From the NCBI GenBank assembly GCA_020053305.1, contig JAGVNJ010000030.1:23940-87939 (forward strand): a stretch of DNA of 64,000 nucleotides, given 5' to 3'. Shown here in pieces: positions 38,108-47,091 of the stretch; within the stretch, counting starts at the first letter, position 1, and every line of letters begins with the position of its first letter. The notes under the pieces were generated by a model, which saw only the letters and a list, made by a program, of their open reading frames with translations, had not been told where the DNA came from and did not search any database. Origin of the DNA: Candidatus Edwardsiibacteriota bacterium. GTDB lineage: Bacteria; Edwardsbacteria; AC1; EtOH8. A program made the translations under genes and the position numbers.

Positions 38108-38197
38108 GTCCCTATTGTCATGCCCGTGAAAACGGGCATCCAGGACTGGATTCCCTCTGGAGTTTATCCCGCACTTGATGCGGGATGGGAATGACAC
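38108..38197. repeat. REP-like intergenic repeat (GTCATGCCCG...GGAATGAC)
   Basis: GTCATGCCCGTGAAAACGGGCATCCAG...TCCCGCACTTGATGCGGGATGGGAATGACA; similar units at 36261-36395 and 51776-51890. Confidence 0.65.
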
Positions 38198-38317
38198 ATT
38201 GCGCTATTTATTCGCCGAAGTAATAACAGGACACGGATTAACGCGGATTTTTATCAATGCTTTTTATGCGGAAGTATTATATTTTATAAAAACCTCTGAA
38301 CCTTTTGATAATCATTA

Positions 38318-38393
38318 AAAGGCACCTCCGGAAGTATACGTTATGGTGTATACTTCAGGTATCATCAAACCCCAAAATTACGGAGGTGCCTTT
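38318..38393. repeat. Nested inverted repeat
   Basis: Outer arms AAAGGCACCTCCG/CGGAGGTGCCTTT, inner arms GAAGTATAC/GTATACTTC. Confidence 0.75.
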
Positions 38394-38742
38394 GTGGCCA
38401 AAGGAGTGAGCAAGTGCTGAACATAAAAATTATCATATTTAAAAGGGCAAGTCAACCAAAATCGGAAAAAATCGGACAGGAGGGGACGGCACACAGATTT
38501 CACTGATTGGTTCCGTTTGGCACGGATTTTTTACTTACTGTTATTGCAATGGCAAATGATCACAGCGTTATGGAAGAACTTTTATAATGGCTAACTCGGA
38601 TAATGGTAAATGGCACACAGACTTCACGGATGGGGTCGGATTCACACTGACTTTACTAGTTAACCAAAAATCATAAAATTAAATCCGAGAAGATCTATAT
38701 CAATCTGTGTTTATCTGTGTGCGAAGTCCCCAATCTTTATGG

Positions 38743-38772
38743 TTGACAAAGGGCAAGGCTTGAAACTATAAT
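38743..38772 (+). promoter_or_regulatory. Sigma70-like promoter TTGACA-N18-TATAAT
   Basis: -35 38743-38748, -10 38767-38772, upstream of cysS. Confidence 0.65.
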
Positions 38773-38794
38773 TATCCCAATCAAGGAGGATCAG

Positions 38795-40210
38795 ATGACC
38801 ATAAGACTTTACAACACATTAAGCCGCACCAAGGAGGAATTTGTACCGTTGAAGGCCGGGCAGGTGGGCATGTACACCTGCGGGCCGACGGTCTACGATT
38901 ACGCCCATATCGGCAATCTGCGCACCTACGTTTTCGAGGATGTACTGCGCCGGGCCTTGGAATACAACGGCCTGCAGGTCAACCAGGTGATGAACATCAC
39001 TGATGTGGGGCATCTGGAATCCGACGCCGATTCGGGCGAGGACAAGATGGAGAAGGGCTCCCGCCGCACCGGCAAGACCGCCTGGGAGATCGCGGAGGAG
39101 TACACCCAATCGTTTAAGAGCGACCTCCGGGATCTGAACATCCAGGAGCCGCACATCTGGTGCAAGGCCACCGATCACATAAAGGAGCAGATCGAGACCA
39201 TTGAGTGCATCGAAAAAAAGGGATACACCTACCGGACTTCGGACGGCATATATTTCGACACTGCCAAGCTGAAAAAGTACGGGGTGCTCACCAAGATCGT
39301 GGTGCAGGACCTGATGGCCGGGGTCCGGATAGAGATGGGCGAGAAGAAGCATCCCACCGACTTCGCCCTCTGGAAGTTCAGCCCCGAAGGGACCAAAAGA
39401 CAGATGGAGTGGGAAAGCCCGTGGGGCAAGGGATTCCCCGGCTGGCATATAGAGTGCTCGGCCATGGCCGCCAAGTACCTGGGCCCGCTGTTCGACATCC
39501 ACTGCGGAGGGGAGGACGCCATTGCGGTGCACCACACCAACGAGATCGCCCAGACCCAGGCCTGCCATGGAACCAATCTGGCCAATTACTGGCTGCACGG
39601 CTATTTTCTGCAACTGGGGCAGGAGAAGATGGCCAAGTCCTCCGGGGAATTCCTTACCCTGCAGGTTCTGGTGAACAAGGGATACGATCCTTTGGCCTAT
39701 CGCTATTTCTGCTTCACCGGGCATTACCGTTCGCAGTTGAGCTTTACCTACGAATCTTTGACCGCGGCTCAGCGGGCCCTGGAGAATCTGAGGGCGGAGG
39801 TCAAGAGGCTTGACCCCACCCTTGATCCCTCCCCTAAAGCATTAGGAGAGGGAAAGGTCTCTGATGTCTATAAAAAGAAATTTTTGGCAGCCATAAACGA
39901 CGATCTGAACATGCCTCAGGTGCTGGCTATTCTTTGGGACCTTTTGAAAGACGATAATCTTGACGCATCTCAGAAACTAGGGCTGATAAAGGATTTTGAT
40001 AAAGTTCTGGGGCTGAGATTGATAGAATCTGCCGGAGGGATTGCCAATACTGCCGAGGTTGAGGGGCTGATGCAGAAACGCCAGGAGGCACGGGCAGGCA
40101 AGAACTGGGCCGAATCCGACCGGCTGAGGGACGAGATAGCAAAGCTGGGCTTTGTGGTGGAGGATGGGCCGAAGGGACAGGCCGTTCGGGCGAAAAAGTT
40201 CGGGGAATAA
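38795..40210 (+). CDS. cysS: Cysteinyl-tRNA synthetase
   Basis: MYTCGPTVYDYAHIGNLRTYVFEDVLRR, GWHIECSAMA, KMAKSSGEF. Confidence 0.95.
   Translation: MTIRLYNTLSRTKEEFVPLKAGQVGMYTCGPTVYDYAHIGNLRTYVFEDVLRRALEYNGLQVNQVMNITDVGHLESDADSGEDKMEKGSRRTGKTAWEIAEEYTQSFKSDLRDLNIQEPHIWCKATDHIKEQIETIECIEKKGYTYRTSDGIYFDTAKLKKYGVLTKIVVQDLMAGVRIEMGEKKHPTDFALWKFSPEGTKRQMEWESPWGKGFPGWHIECSAMAAKYLGPLFDIHCGGEDAIAVHHTNEIAQTQACHGTNLANYWLHGYFLQLGQEKMAKSSGEFLTLQVLVNKGYDPLAYRYFCFTGHYRSQLSFTYESLTAAQRALENLRAEVKRLDPTLDPSPKALGEGKVSDVYKKKFLAAINDDLNMPQVLAILWDLLKDDNLDASQKLGLIKDFDKVLGLRLIESAGGIANTAEVEGLMQKRQEARAGKNWAESDRLRDEIAKLGFVVEDGPKGQAVRAKKFGE
39810..39860. repeat. Stem-loop repeat inserted in frame in cysS
   Basis: TTGACCCCACCCTTGATCCCTCCCCTAAAGCATTAGGAGAGGGAAAGGTCT; 11-bp stem with one mismatch; encodes about LDPTLDPSPKALGEGKVS. 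Confidence 0.65.
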
Positions 40211-40263
40211 TTTGATGACCCAGGCGAAAGCCTGGGTCGTTTGTTAAAATTTTTAGGAGTAAG

Positions 40264-40854
40264 ATGGCAGACAATAAATTACAACAGCAGATAGAATTCA
40301 TAACAGAGATCGACAAGCTCAAATCCGTCTTTCGCCGGACGAAAATACTGGACAATTCCCGCTACGAAAATGACGCCGAGCATTCCTGGCACTTCGCCAT
40401 GATGGCCTTGATCCTAAAGGAACATGCCAATGATCCGGACATTGATATCCTCAAGGTTATGAAAATCGGTTTGATACACGATATCGTGGAGATAGACGCC
40501 GGAGATACCTTCATATATGATGACAGTTTGAAAGAAAATAAATACAAAAATGAAAGAGCTGCAGCAGAAAGGATATTCGGTCTGCTGCCATCTGAGCAAC
40601 GTGATGAAATGATCTCGTTATGGGAAGAATACGAGAGGCAGGACACATCGGAGGCAAAATTCGCTATGGCATTGGATCGCCTGGGCCCGGTGATGCAAAA
40701 CCACAACAATCAGGGCCACGCCTGGCGGGTGAACAACGTGCCGGCGGATAAGGTTCTGGCATTGAACAGCCGGATCGATAACGGCTCAAAGCCCCTCTGG
40801 GAATATGCCAAAGGACTGATAGAGGATGCGATAGCCAAGGGGTATATCAAATAG
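40264..40854 (+). CDS. HD-domain hydrolase (YfbR-like)
   Basis: SRYENDAEHSWHFAMMALIL...IGLIHDIVEIDAGD. Confidence 0.82.
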   Translation: MADNKLQQQIEFITEIDKLKSVFRRTKILDNSRYENDAEHSWHFAMMALILKEHANDPDIDILKVMKIGLIHDIVEIDAGDTFIYDDSLKENKYKNERAAAERIFGLLPSEQRDEMISLWEEYERQDTSEAKFAMALDRLGPVMQNHNNQGHAWRVNNVPADKVLALNSRIDNGSKPLWEYAKGLIEDAIAKGYIK

Positions 40855-40855
40855 A

Positions 40856-41815
40856 ATGAGAATATTCATCATAGGCTCCGGCGGTGTGGGTAAAACAACC
40901 TGCGGTAGGTTATTGGCCGATCTTCTTGGCTATAATTTTATCGCTCTGGATGAGGAATACACCAATAAACACGGCACCATCGATGATTATATAAATGAAC
41001 AGGGCTATGAAAGATATAGTCTGGAGAATTCCCGGTTATTTTATGAAATCTTAGAAAAGATCCGCCCGGACTGCGTATTTGTCTTGTCTTCGGGATTTTT
41101 TACGTACGATGGCGGAGAAGGCCTGGCGGAAGAACATACTAAAACTGTGAGAGAGCAGGGAATATCGATTTTACTGTTTCCTTCGGAATCATTGGAGAAA
41201 AGCGCCGATATCGTCGTTAAACGTCAACTTGAACGGCGGCTGGGGTATAAGGAAGAAACTGAAAGGAATAAATTCAATCTTAGGTATCCGAAATATAAAG
41301 TATTGGGCGATATAAAAATATTCTCTGAAGCTTCGCCGGCAGAAATCGCCCAAAAAATGATGATTGAAATCGAAAAATATGGTTCAAAAAGCAGAGTAAT
41401 GAAACAAAGAACCGATAGTAACCTTTTGCGAATAATCTTTTTGATCGCAGGAACCGTCTCTGTCGGATTGGGCATCGTCGGCATATTCCTGCCGTTATTA
41501 CCCACCACGCCGTTCCTCCTTTTGGCAGCGGTATGTTATGCCAGGAGTTCCCAGAGGTTCTACGACTGGCTGATGACCAACCGGTGGTTCGGAAATTATA
41601 TTAAGAATTATCGAGAAAGGCGGGGCATCACCCTTAAAATAAAGATACTGGCCATCTCCACGTTATGGGTCACAATAATGATTTCAGCCTTTTGGATGAT
41701 CAAGATATTATTTGTCAGAATTATATTATTGATCATCGCCGGGGCTGTTTCGTGGCATATACTATCTTTCAAGACATTGAAGATTAAGGCGACAGATGAA
41801 AAGAAATATCCTTGA
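40856..41815 (+). CDS. Shikimate-kinase-like P-loop domain fused to DUF454 (YbaN-like) membrane domain
   Basis: N-terminal GSGGVGKTTCGRLLADLLGYNFIALDEEY; C-terminal GIVGIFLPLLPTTPFLLLAAVCYARSSQRFYDWLMTNRWFGNYIKNYRERRGI. Confidence 0.8.
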   Translation: MRIFIIGSGGVGKTTCGRLLADLLGYNFIALDEEYTNKHGTIDDYINEQGYERYSLENSRLFYEILEKIRPDCVFVLSSGFFTYDGGEGLAEEHTKTVREQGISILLFPSESLEKSADIVVKRQLERRLGYKEETERNKFNLRYPKYKVLGDIKIFSEASPAEIAQKMMIEIEKYGSKSRVMKQRTDSNLLRIIFLIAGTVSVGLGIVGIFLPLLPTTPFLLLAAVCYARSSQRFYDWLMTNRWFGNYIKNYRERRGITLKIKILAISTLWVTIMISAFWMIKILFVRIILLIIAGAVSWHILSFKTLKIKATDEKKYP

Positions 41816-42665
41816 CAGGATAAAAAATGAGTTCCCCGAGATCTCCTGGAAGAAACATCGATTCATCGATCATGGGTGGGACCACCATGTGGCAGTCCTG
41901 GACGAGAGGTTTGTCTTCAGAACCCCTAAAAGGTTTACTTCTGATCCTCCCGGCGAATTTTCCGATGAGATCAGATTGTTGCATTACCTAAAGGGTAGGG
42001 TGAAGATCAATATTCCCTATTATCAGTATATCTCGGCAACTGGGTCGATGGCAGGATACGAAATGCTGAACGGAAAGGAATTGGAGAAAAAGCTCTTCGA
42101 CAGCCTGAATCCTTTTGAAAAGGCTGCGGTGGCCGAGCAATACGCCGGATTCATTACTGCCCTGCATTCGGTGCCCAAGTGCGTTCTGAAGAAGTTTCAT
42201 ATCCGGGTGGAGGACGAAAGCAAGCTTTGTGAACAATTTGCCCGTAGAACACGTAAAAATATTTATCTCAAGATAAACAAAAAAAGCATCAATGCTATTG
42301 AAGATTTTATCAAGGAATTAAAATTCTCGATCGGGAAGATAACACACCGAACACTGGTTCATAATGACCTTACCGGTGAACATATATTGTGGGATAGGAA
42401 ACGGCAACAGGTAAATATAATAGATTTCAGCGATCGTTGTTACGGCGATCCAGCGGCGGATTTCGCCGGGATCATGGAATACGGAATGAATTTTGTCAAA
42501 AAGGTCTATGGCCTGTACGGATGCCGTAAAGATGAAAGCCTGTTACACAGGGCGGAGTTGTATTATAAAAGGGTTCCGCTTTCTATCATGTTGGATTCAC
42601 TTGATGGTTTCCCTTGCACTTTTAAGCAGGGTTATAAAATGTTTAAAGAAAGATTCGGAGTCTGA
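41796..42665 (+). CDS. Aminoglycoside-phosphotransferase-family kinase
   Basis: LVHNDLTGEHILWDRKRQQVNIIDFSDRCYGDPAADFAG catalytic loop; start overlaps the upstream gene. Confidence 0.85.
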   Translation: MKRNILDRIKNEFPEISWKKHRFIDHGWDHHVAVLDERFVFRTPKRFTSDPPGEFSDEIRLLHYLKGRVKINIPYYQYISATGSMAGYEMLNGKELEKKLFDSLNPFEKAAVAEQYAGFITALHSVPKCVLKKFHIRVEDESKLCEQFARRTRKNIYLKINKKSINAIEDFIKELKFSIGKITHRTLVHNDLTGEHILWDRKRQQVNIIDFSDRCYGDPAADFAGIMEYGMNFVKKVYGLYGCRKDESLLHRAELYYKRVPLSIMLDSLDGFPCTFKQGYKMFKERFGV

Positions 42666-42667
42666 GT

Positions 42668-43549
42668 ATGGATGTGGTCGTCATCATATTATTGGAATCC
42701 CCGGAACAGATCAAATCCGCCCGGATACTGATAGACAGCCTCCGCAGTTTCGGCGGGGGATTGAGCACCTCCCAGGTCTATCTGTTTAAAAGCGATCCGC
42801 ATATTCCGGATATTCAGGGAACGAACCTGAAAATATTTCCGTTGGAAATGGATGCCCGGTTGAAGGACTTTCCCCTGGCCGGCAAGGTGGCGGCCTGTGC
42901 CCAGGCGGAAAAGATCGCGGGGCGGGATTGCGGATCGTTGATATGGATGAACCCCGAAACCTTGGTCATCAAACCACCGTCATTGCTTGAATTGGGAAAC
43001 GAATCCGATCTGGCCATCCGCCCGGTCCACATCAGGAACGTGGGGATCCCGGCCGGGGCCCCGCTTGACGATTATTGGGCGGGGATATATAAAAGCATCG
43101 GACTTGAGGGGACAGCATCAACCGTTGAATCTTTTGTTGATGGACAGCAGTTGTGGGCCTACTATAACACCCATGTGTTTTCGGCCGACCCGGCGCTGGA
43201 ATTGTTCGGCCTCTGGCAGGAACATTTTGCCAGGCTGGCGCTGGACCGGGGATTCCAGGCCGGTCCCTGCCATGATGTCATCCACAAGATATTCCTGCAT
43301 CAGGCGGTCCTCAGCGTCCTGATCGAAAAGCTGATCCCGGCCGCCCGGTTGAGGCTGCTGCCGCCGGATTACAGCTATCCCTACAACCTGCAGGACAGGA
43401 TCCCGGCCGGACGTCGGGCAGAGGTGTTGAACGATCTGACGGTGATGGTCTACGAACAGCGTCCGATCGATCCCGTAAAAATGACCGACATAGCCGTCGA
43501 AGAACCACTGAGATCATGGCTGGGCAAAGAATTGGAAATTAATTGCTGA
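42668..43549 (+). CDS. Hypothetical protein, possibly glycosyltransferase-like
   Basis: MDVVVIILLESPEQIKSARILIDSLRSFGGGL...LIWMNPETLVIKPP resembles a nucleotide-sugar transferase topology; weak. Confidence 0.45.
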   Translation: MDVVVIILLESPEQIKSARILIDSLRSFGGGLSTSQVYLFKSDPHIPDIQGTNLKIFPLEMDARLKDFPLAGKVAACAQAEKIAGRDCGSLIWMNPETLVIKPPSLLELGNESDLAIRPVHIRNVGIPAGAPLDDYWAGIYKSIGLEGTASTVESFVDGQQLWAYYNTHVFSADPALELFGLWQEHFARLALDRGFQAGPCHDVIHKIFLHQAVLSVLIEKLIPAARLRLLPPDYSYPYNLQDRIPAGRRAEVLNDLTVMVYEQRPIDPVKMTDIAVEEPLRSWLGKELEINC

Positions 43550-43550
43550 A

Positions 43551-44759
43551 TTGGGAAATATACCTATGGATATCGAAAGACCTGTATCATGCGAAAATAT
43601 TCCCCAAGATCAGATCGAACAACTGGGGCTTAAATTAAAAGGTCTGGGCTTGACCGTCGGGAAGGTCCAGGAACTCCTGGGCCTGGAAAGTCTGTCTGAT
43701 CTGTATCCCTTGGAATATCGACTTTTGCCGCTGTTTGTGGAAAGGCTGGCAGAGAATGCCACTCCTTTAAATCATCTTATCAGTCTGTTCATCTTGGGAT
43801 TACTAGGCAAAAGAGATGTCATTGAGCGGATTTTGGGAACCGCCGATCTGGAATTGCTGTGCAATCTCGGTCTCTGTTCCATTGACCAAATGGATATCCA
43901 TGCTAACTTTACCCTTCTGCCGTTCGAGGACCTGTTGATAGCCACCGACAAGGTCTTTCTGAATATTGACGAATATGGTATGGATCAATATCTGTCGTCC
44001 GACAATCTGGTGTGGCGGCTGGATAAGACCTCATACATCATGGCTCGGGGCCTGGTCCGTACCTCATGCAAATCAGCGCTGGATCTGGGCTGCGGCTCGG
44101 GCCTGCAGTCGCTGATAATGGCGAGATCAACCGAAAAAGTGACCGGGGTGGACATCAATCCCCGGGCCGTAAACCTGGCCGGGTTCAATGCTTTGCTTAA
44201 CGGCATCACCAACGTTGAATTCGTCTGCGGGGATCTATACCAACCGGTAGGCAATGATAAATTCGACCGGATCATCTCCAATCCGCCGTCGGCGCCGGGA
44301 CTGGTGAAGGCCTGGAACCGGGAGGGAGGTATCAGCGGGCGGGAGTTGGTGGAGGAGATCATTTCAGGTGCCCGGGAGCGTCTGGAATACGGCGGGATAT
44401 GCCAGACCACGTTGCATCTGGGCTACAACGAGGATAAGGACATTCTGCTGTGGCTGGAAAAGTATCTGCCGGAAAAGGATTTCCGGAATCTCATCATCAG
44501 GCATACCGACGAGAGGGAAGCGGCGGAATATGCCCTGCAGGAGGCCTATCAGAAATCCGGCCCCAGGGACTACGGAACCTTTGCCCGGACCTACCAGATC
44601 TACCGGGCGGGGCTGAAAGCGGCCGGGATCGAGAGGGTCTCCTTCGGCCTGCTGTCGGCCAAATTCAAGGAGGGCGGACAGCCTCCGGCAATAAGAACCG
44701 CCGACCTTTTAAGGGAGCCGATATCAGGTTTGATGGAAGATCACTGGCCCTGGGCCTAA
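43551..44759 (+). CDS. Class I SAM-dependent methyltransferase (HemK/PrmC-like core)
   Basis: ALDLGCGSGLQSLIMA, VTGVDINPRAVNLAGFNALLNG, FDRIISNPPSAPG; about 165-aa N-terminal extension. Confidence 0.85.
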   Translation: MGNIPMDIERPVSCENIPQDQIEQLGLKLKGLGLTVGKVQELLGLESLSDLYPLEYRLLPLFVERLAENATPLNHLISLFILGLLGKRDVIERILGTADLELLCNLGLCSIDQMDIHANFTLLPFEDLLIATDKVFLNIDEYGMDQYLSSDNLVWRLDKTSYIMARGLVRTSCKSALDLGCGSGLQSLIMARSTEKVTGVDINPRAVNLAGFNALLNGITNVEFVCGDLYQPVGNDKFDRIISNPPSAPGLVKAWNREGGISGRELVEEIISGARERLEYGGICQTTLHLGYNEDKDILLWLEKYLPEKDFRNLIIRHTDEREAAEYALQEAYQKSGPRDYGTFARTYQIYRAGLKAAGIERVSFGLLSAKFKEGGQPPAIRTADLLREPISGLMEDHWPWA

Positions 44760-44772
44760 AATTTCTTATTCC

Positions 44773-44802
44773 TTGACAAGCTCGGGCCTTTTACGGTAAA
44801 AT
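44773..44802 (+). promoter_or_regulatory. Sigma70-like promoter TTGACA-N18-TAAAAT
   Basis: -35 44773-44778, -10 44797-44802, upstream of the YebC gene. Confidence 0.6.
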
Positions 44803-44892
44803 CATATATATTAAGGTTTTAACGGATAATCTATCAACCCAAATATACGTCATGTTTCGATAGGACATGGCCGTTTGCCGAGGAGGGTTTGC

Positions 44893-45642
44893 ATGTCAGG
44901 TCATTCAAAATGGGCTACCATTAAAAGGAAAAAGGCCGGGATCGATGCCGCCAGGGGCCGTGTCTTTACCCGGGTGATAAAGGAGATCTCCATAGCCGCC
45001 AGACAGGGCGGAGGCGACCCCGACGGCAATCCCCGCTTAAGGACGGCCATTGCCATTGCCAAGGCCAGCAACATGCCGGCCGACAACATCGAGCGGGCCA
45101 TCAAAAAGGGCACCGGCGAGCTGGAGGGCGTGACCTACGAGGAGATCACCTATGAAGCCTACGGCCCGGGCGGGGTGGCCCTGCTGATAGACTGCGTGAC
45201 CGACAACAAGAATCGCACCGCCTCCGAACTGCGGCACCTGTTCTCCAAATACGGCGGAAACATGGGGGCCCAGGGCTGCGTGGCCTGGATGTTCGAGGCC
45301 AAGGGGGTCATCACCATAGACTCATCCAAGACCGACGAGGATACTTTGATGGACGTGGCGCTGGAGGCCGGGGCCGATGACGTCAAAACCGAGGAGGGCG
45401 TCTTCGAGGTGTTTACCGCGCCGTCCAACCTGGAAGCGGTGAAGTCGGCCATCGAGGCCAAGGGCATACCGGTAAGCTCGGCCGAGATGAACAAGATCCC
45501 CCAGAACACCGTCCAGCTTGACGAGAGGACCGCCGAGAGCATGCTGAAGCTGATGGACATGCTGGAGGACTTCGACGACACCCAGAAGGTCTATGCCAAT
45601 TTCGACATCTCCCCCGAGATCCTGGCCAAATTAGACAAGTAA
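44893..45642 (+). CDS. YebC/PmpR-family regulator / translation factor
   Basis: [32 protein letters not shown] signature. Confidence 0.95.
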   Translation: MSGHSKWATIKRKKAGIDAARGRVFTRVIKEISIAARQGGGDPDGNPRLRTAIAIAKASNMPADNIERAIKKGTGELEGVTYEEITYEAYGPGGVALLIDCVTDNKNRTASELRHLFSKYGGNMGAQGCVAWMFEAKGVITIDSSKTDEDTLMDVALEAGADDVKTEEGVFEVFTAPSNLEAVKSAIEAKGIPVSSAEMNKIPQNTVQLDERTAESMLKLMDMLEDFDDTQKVYANFDISPEILAKLDK

Positions 45643-45736
45643 CAGGTAAACCACGAAGGCAACATGCAGTTAATTGTTAATGGTTATTCGTTAATAGTTA
45701 ATGGTATTGGTGCCTTGGTGTCTTGGTGGTGATGAA

Positions 45737-46240
45737 ATGATAATATTAGGAATAGATCCCGGAAGCCAGACCACCGGATATGGAGTGTTGGAAAGCGACG
45801 GCCGAAATCGCAAAGTGGTAGCCCTCGGATGCCTCAAGGCACGGCCGGGGGTTTCTCTTTCCGTTCGCTTGGGGGTGATCTACGCCGGGCTTCAGGGGGT
45901 CCTGGAACAGTATCAGCCCGACGAGGTGGCGGTGGAGGCCACCTTTTACGGCAAGAACGTCCACAGTGCCCTGGTGATGGGGCACGCCCGGGGGGTCTGT
46001 CTGCTGGCGGTGCAGCAGGCCGGGTGCAAATTATTTGAATATTCCCCGCTGGAGGTGAAGAAATCCGTGGTGGGCCAGGGCCGGGCCGGCAAGGGCCAGG
46101 TGGGCTTCATGGTCCGGGCCATGCTGGGCCTGCGGGTCAGCCCGCCGGAGGATGCGGCCGACGCTTTGGCGGTGGCGGTATGTCATCTGCAGAGGAGGCA
46201 ATTGGCGCAAATGGTCAAAAAGGCTGACCCCCTTCCTTAG
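45737..46240 (+). CDS. ruvC: Holliday junction resolvase RuvC
   Basis: IILGIDPGSQTTGYGVLE, EVAVEATFYGKNVHSALVMGHARGV, PPEDAADALAVAVCH. Confidence 0.93.
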   Translation: MIILGIDPGSQTTGYGVLESDGRNRKVVALGCLKARPGVSLSVRLGVIYAGLQGVLEQYQPDEVAVEATFYGKNVHSALVMGHARGVCLLAVQQAGCKLFEYSPLEVKKSVVGQGRAGKGQVGFMVRAMLGLRVSPPEDAADALAVAVCHLQRRQLAQMVKKADPLP

Positions 46241-46455
46241 ATCCCTCCCCGAGCATACTTCACCGAAGTATGCAAATATTATTACTGCCGGCTACGTAGG
46301 CTGAATGCGGAGAGGGGAGATTGTCACCCTGAGAAATCAAGCTGCAGGACAAATTGAACGGGTGACGGCGTGATCTCACCCTACCACTTCGAAAGCATGA
46401 CAACTTATCTACCTCAGTGCAGGCTCTCTCCAAAAAGAATTTGGAGAGGGAAAAT
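46225..46455. repeat. Composite stem-loop repeat region between ruvC and ruvA
   Basis: TGACCCCCTTCCTTAGATCCCTCCCC (same edge as the cysS repeat); GCATACTTC-ACC-GAAGTATGC; CTCTCTCCAAAAAGAATTTGGAGAGGG. Confidence 0.6.
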
Positions 46456-46481
46456 GAGAAAAATAATATTTAAATTAAGAT

Positions 46482-47072
46482 ATGTATCATCACATCAAAG
46501 GAACTTTGGTCCATAAATACCCGGCCGAGGCGGTGATAGACACCGGGGGCGTGGGGTATCAGATAAGCATCTCGCTGAACACCTTTGACAAACTGCCGGA
46601 GGCCGGCAACCAGGCCAAGCTGCTGACCTACCTGCACGTCAAGGAAGACATAATGCATTTGTTCGGGTTTGCCTCGGATAAGGAGCGCAAGGTCTTTAAA
46701 ATACTGATCGGCATCTCCGGCATCGGGCCCAAGCTGGCGCTGACGGTGCTGTCTCACATGGCACCGGAGGACCTGGAACAGGCGGTGGCCAACCAGGACA
46801 TGACCATGCTGACGGCAATCTCCGGAGTGGGCAAGAAGACCGCCGAGCGTCTTTTGGTCGAACTGAAGGGCAAAATAGCCGAAGCGGTGGTGGAGGGCTT
46901 GCCGACCATCAAGGGGCAGGGGGCAGGGATCAGCGATCCGGTTATAGAGGCAATGATGTCGCTGGGGCTGAATTACGCCGAGGCCAAAAGCGCGGTGGAG
47001 AAGGCCAAGGCCAAGCTGGGCGAGAAAGCTCCGGTGGAGCAGTTGATAAGGGAAGCACTAAAGGGGAAATGA
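46482..47072 (+). CDS. ruvA: Holliday junction branch migration protein RuvA
   Basis: MYHHIKGTLVHKYPAEAVIDTGGVGYQISISLNTF, HhH GISGIGPKLALTVLS and ISGVGKKTAERLLVELKGK. Confidence 0.95.
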   Translation: MYHHIKGTLVHKYPAEAVIDTGGVGYQISISLNTFDKLPEAGNQAKLLTYLHVKEDIMHLFGFASDKERKVFKILIGISGIGPKLALTVLSHMAPEDLEQAVANQDMTMLTAISGVGKKTAERLLVELKGKIAEAVVEGLPTIKGQGAGISDPVIEAMMSLGLNYAEAKSAVEKAKAKLGEKAPVEQLIREALKGK

Positions 47073-47091
47073 TAAATACTGAGAGGGTAGC

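Noticed and set aside
40856-44759. Antibiotic biosynthetic cluster with APH self-resistance
   Set aside because: No scaffold synthase (NRPS, PKS, RiPP precursor) visible; APH-family folds cover many kinases. Kept only as a cassette of unknown function.
46225-46455. Possible CRISPR-like or tRNA-like structure between ruvC and ruvA
   Set aside because: Only single stem-loops with no regular repeat-spacer period and no cloverleaf; better explained as dispersed stem-loop repeats.
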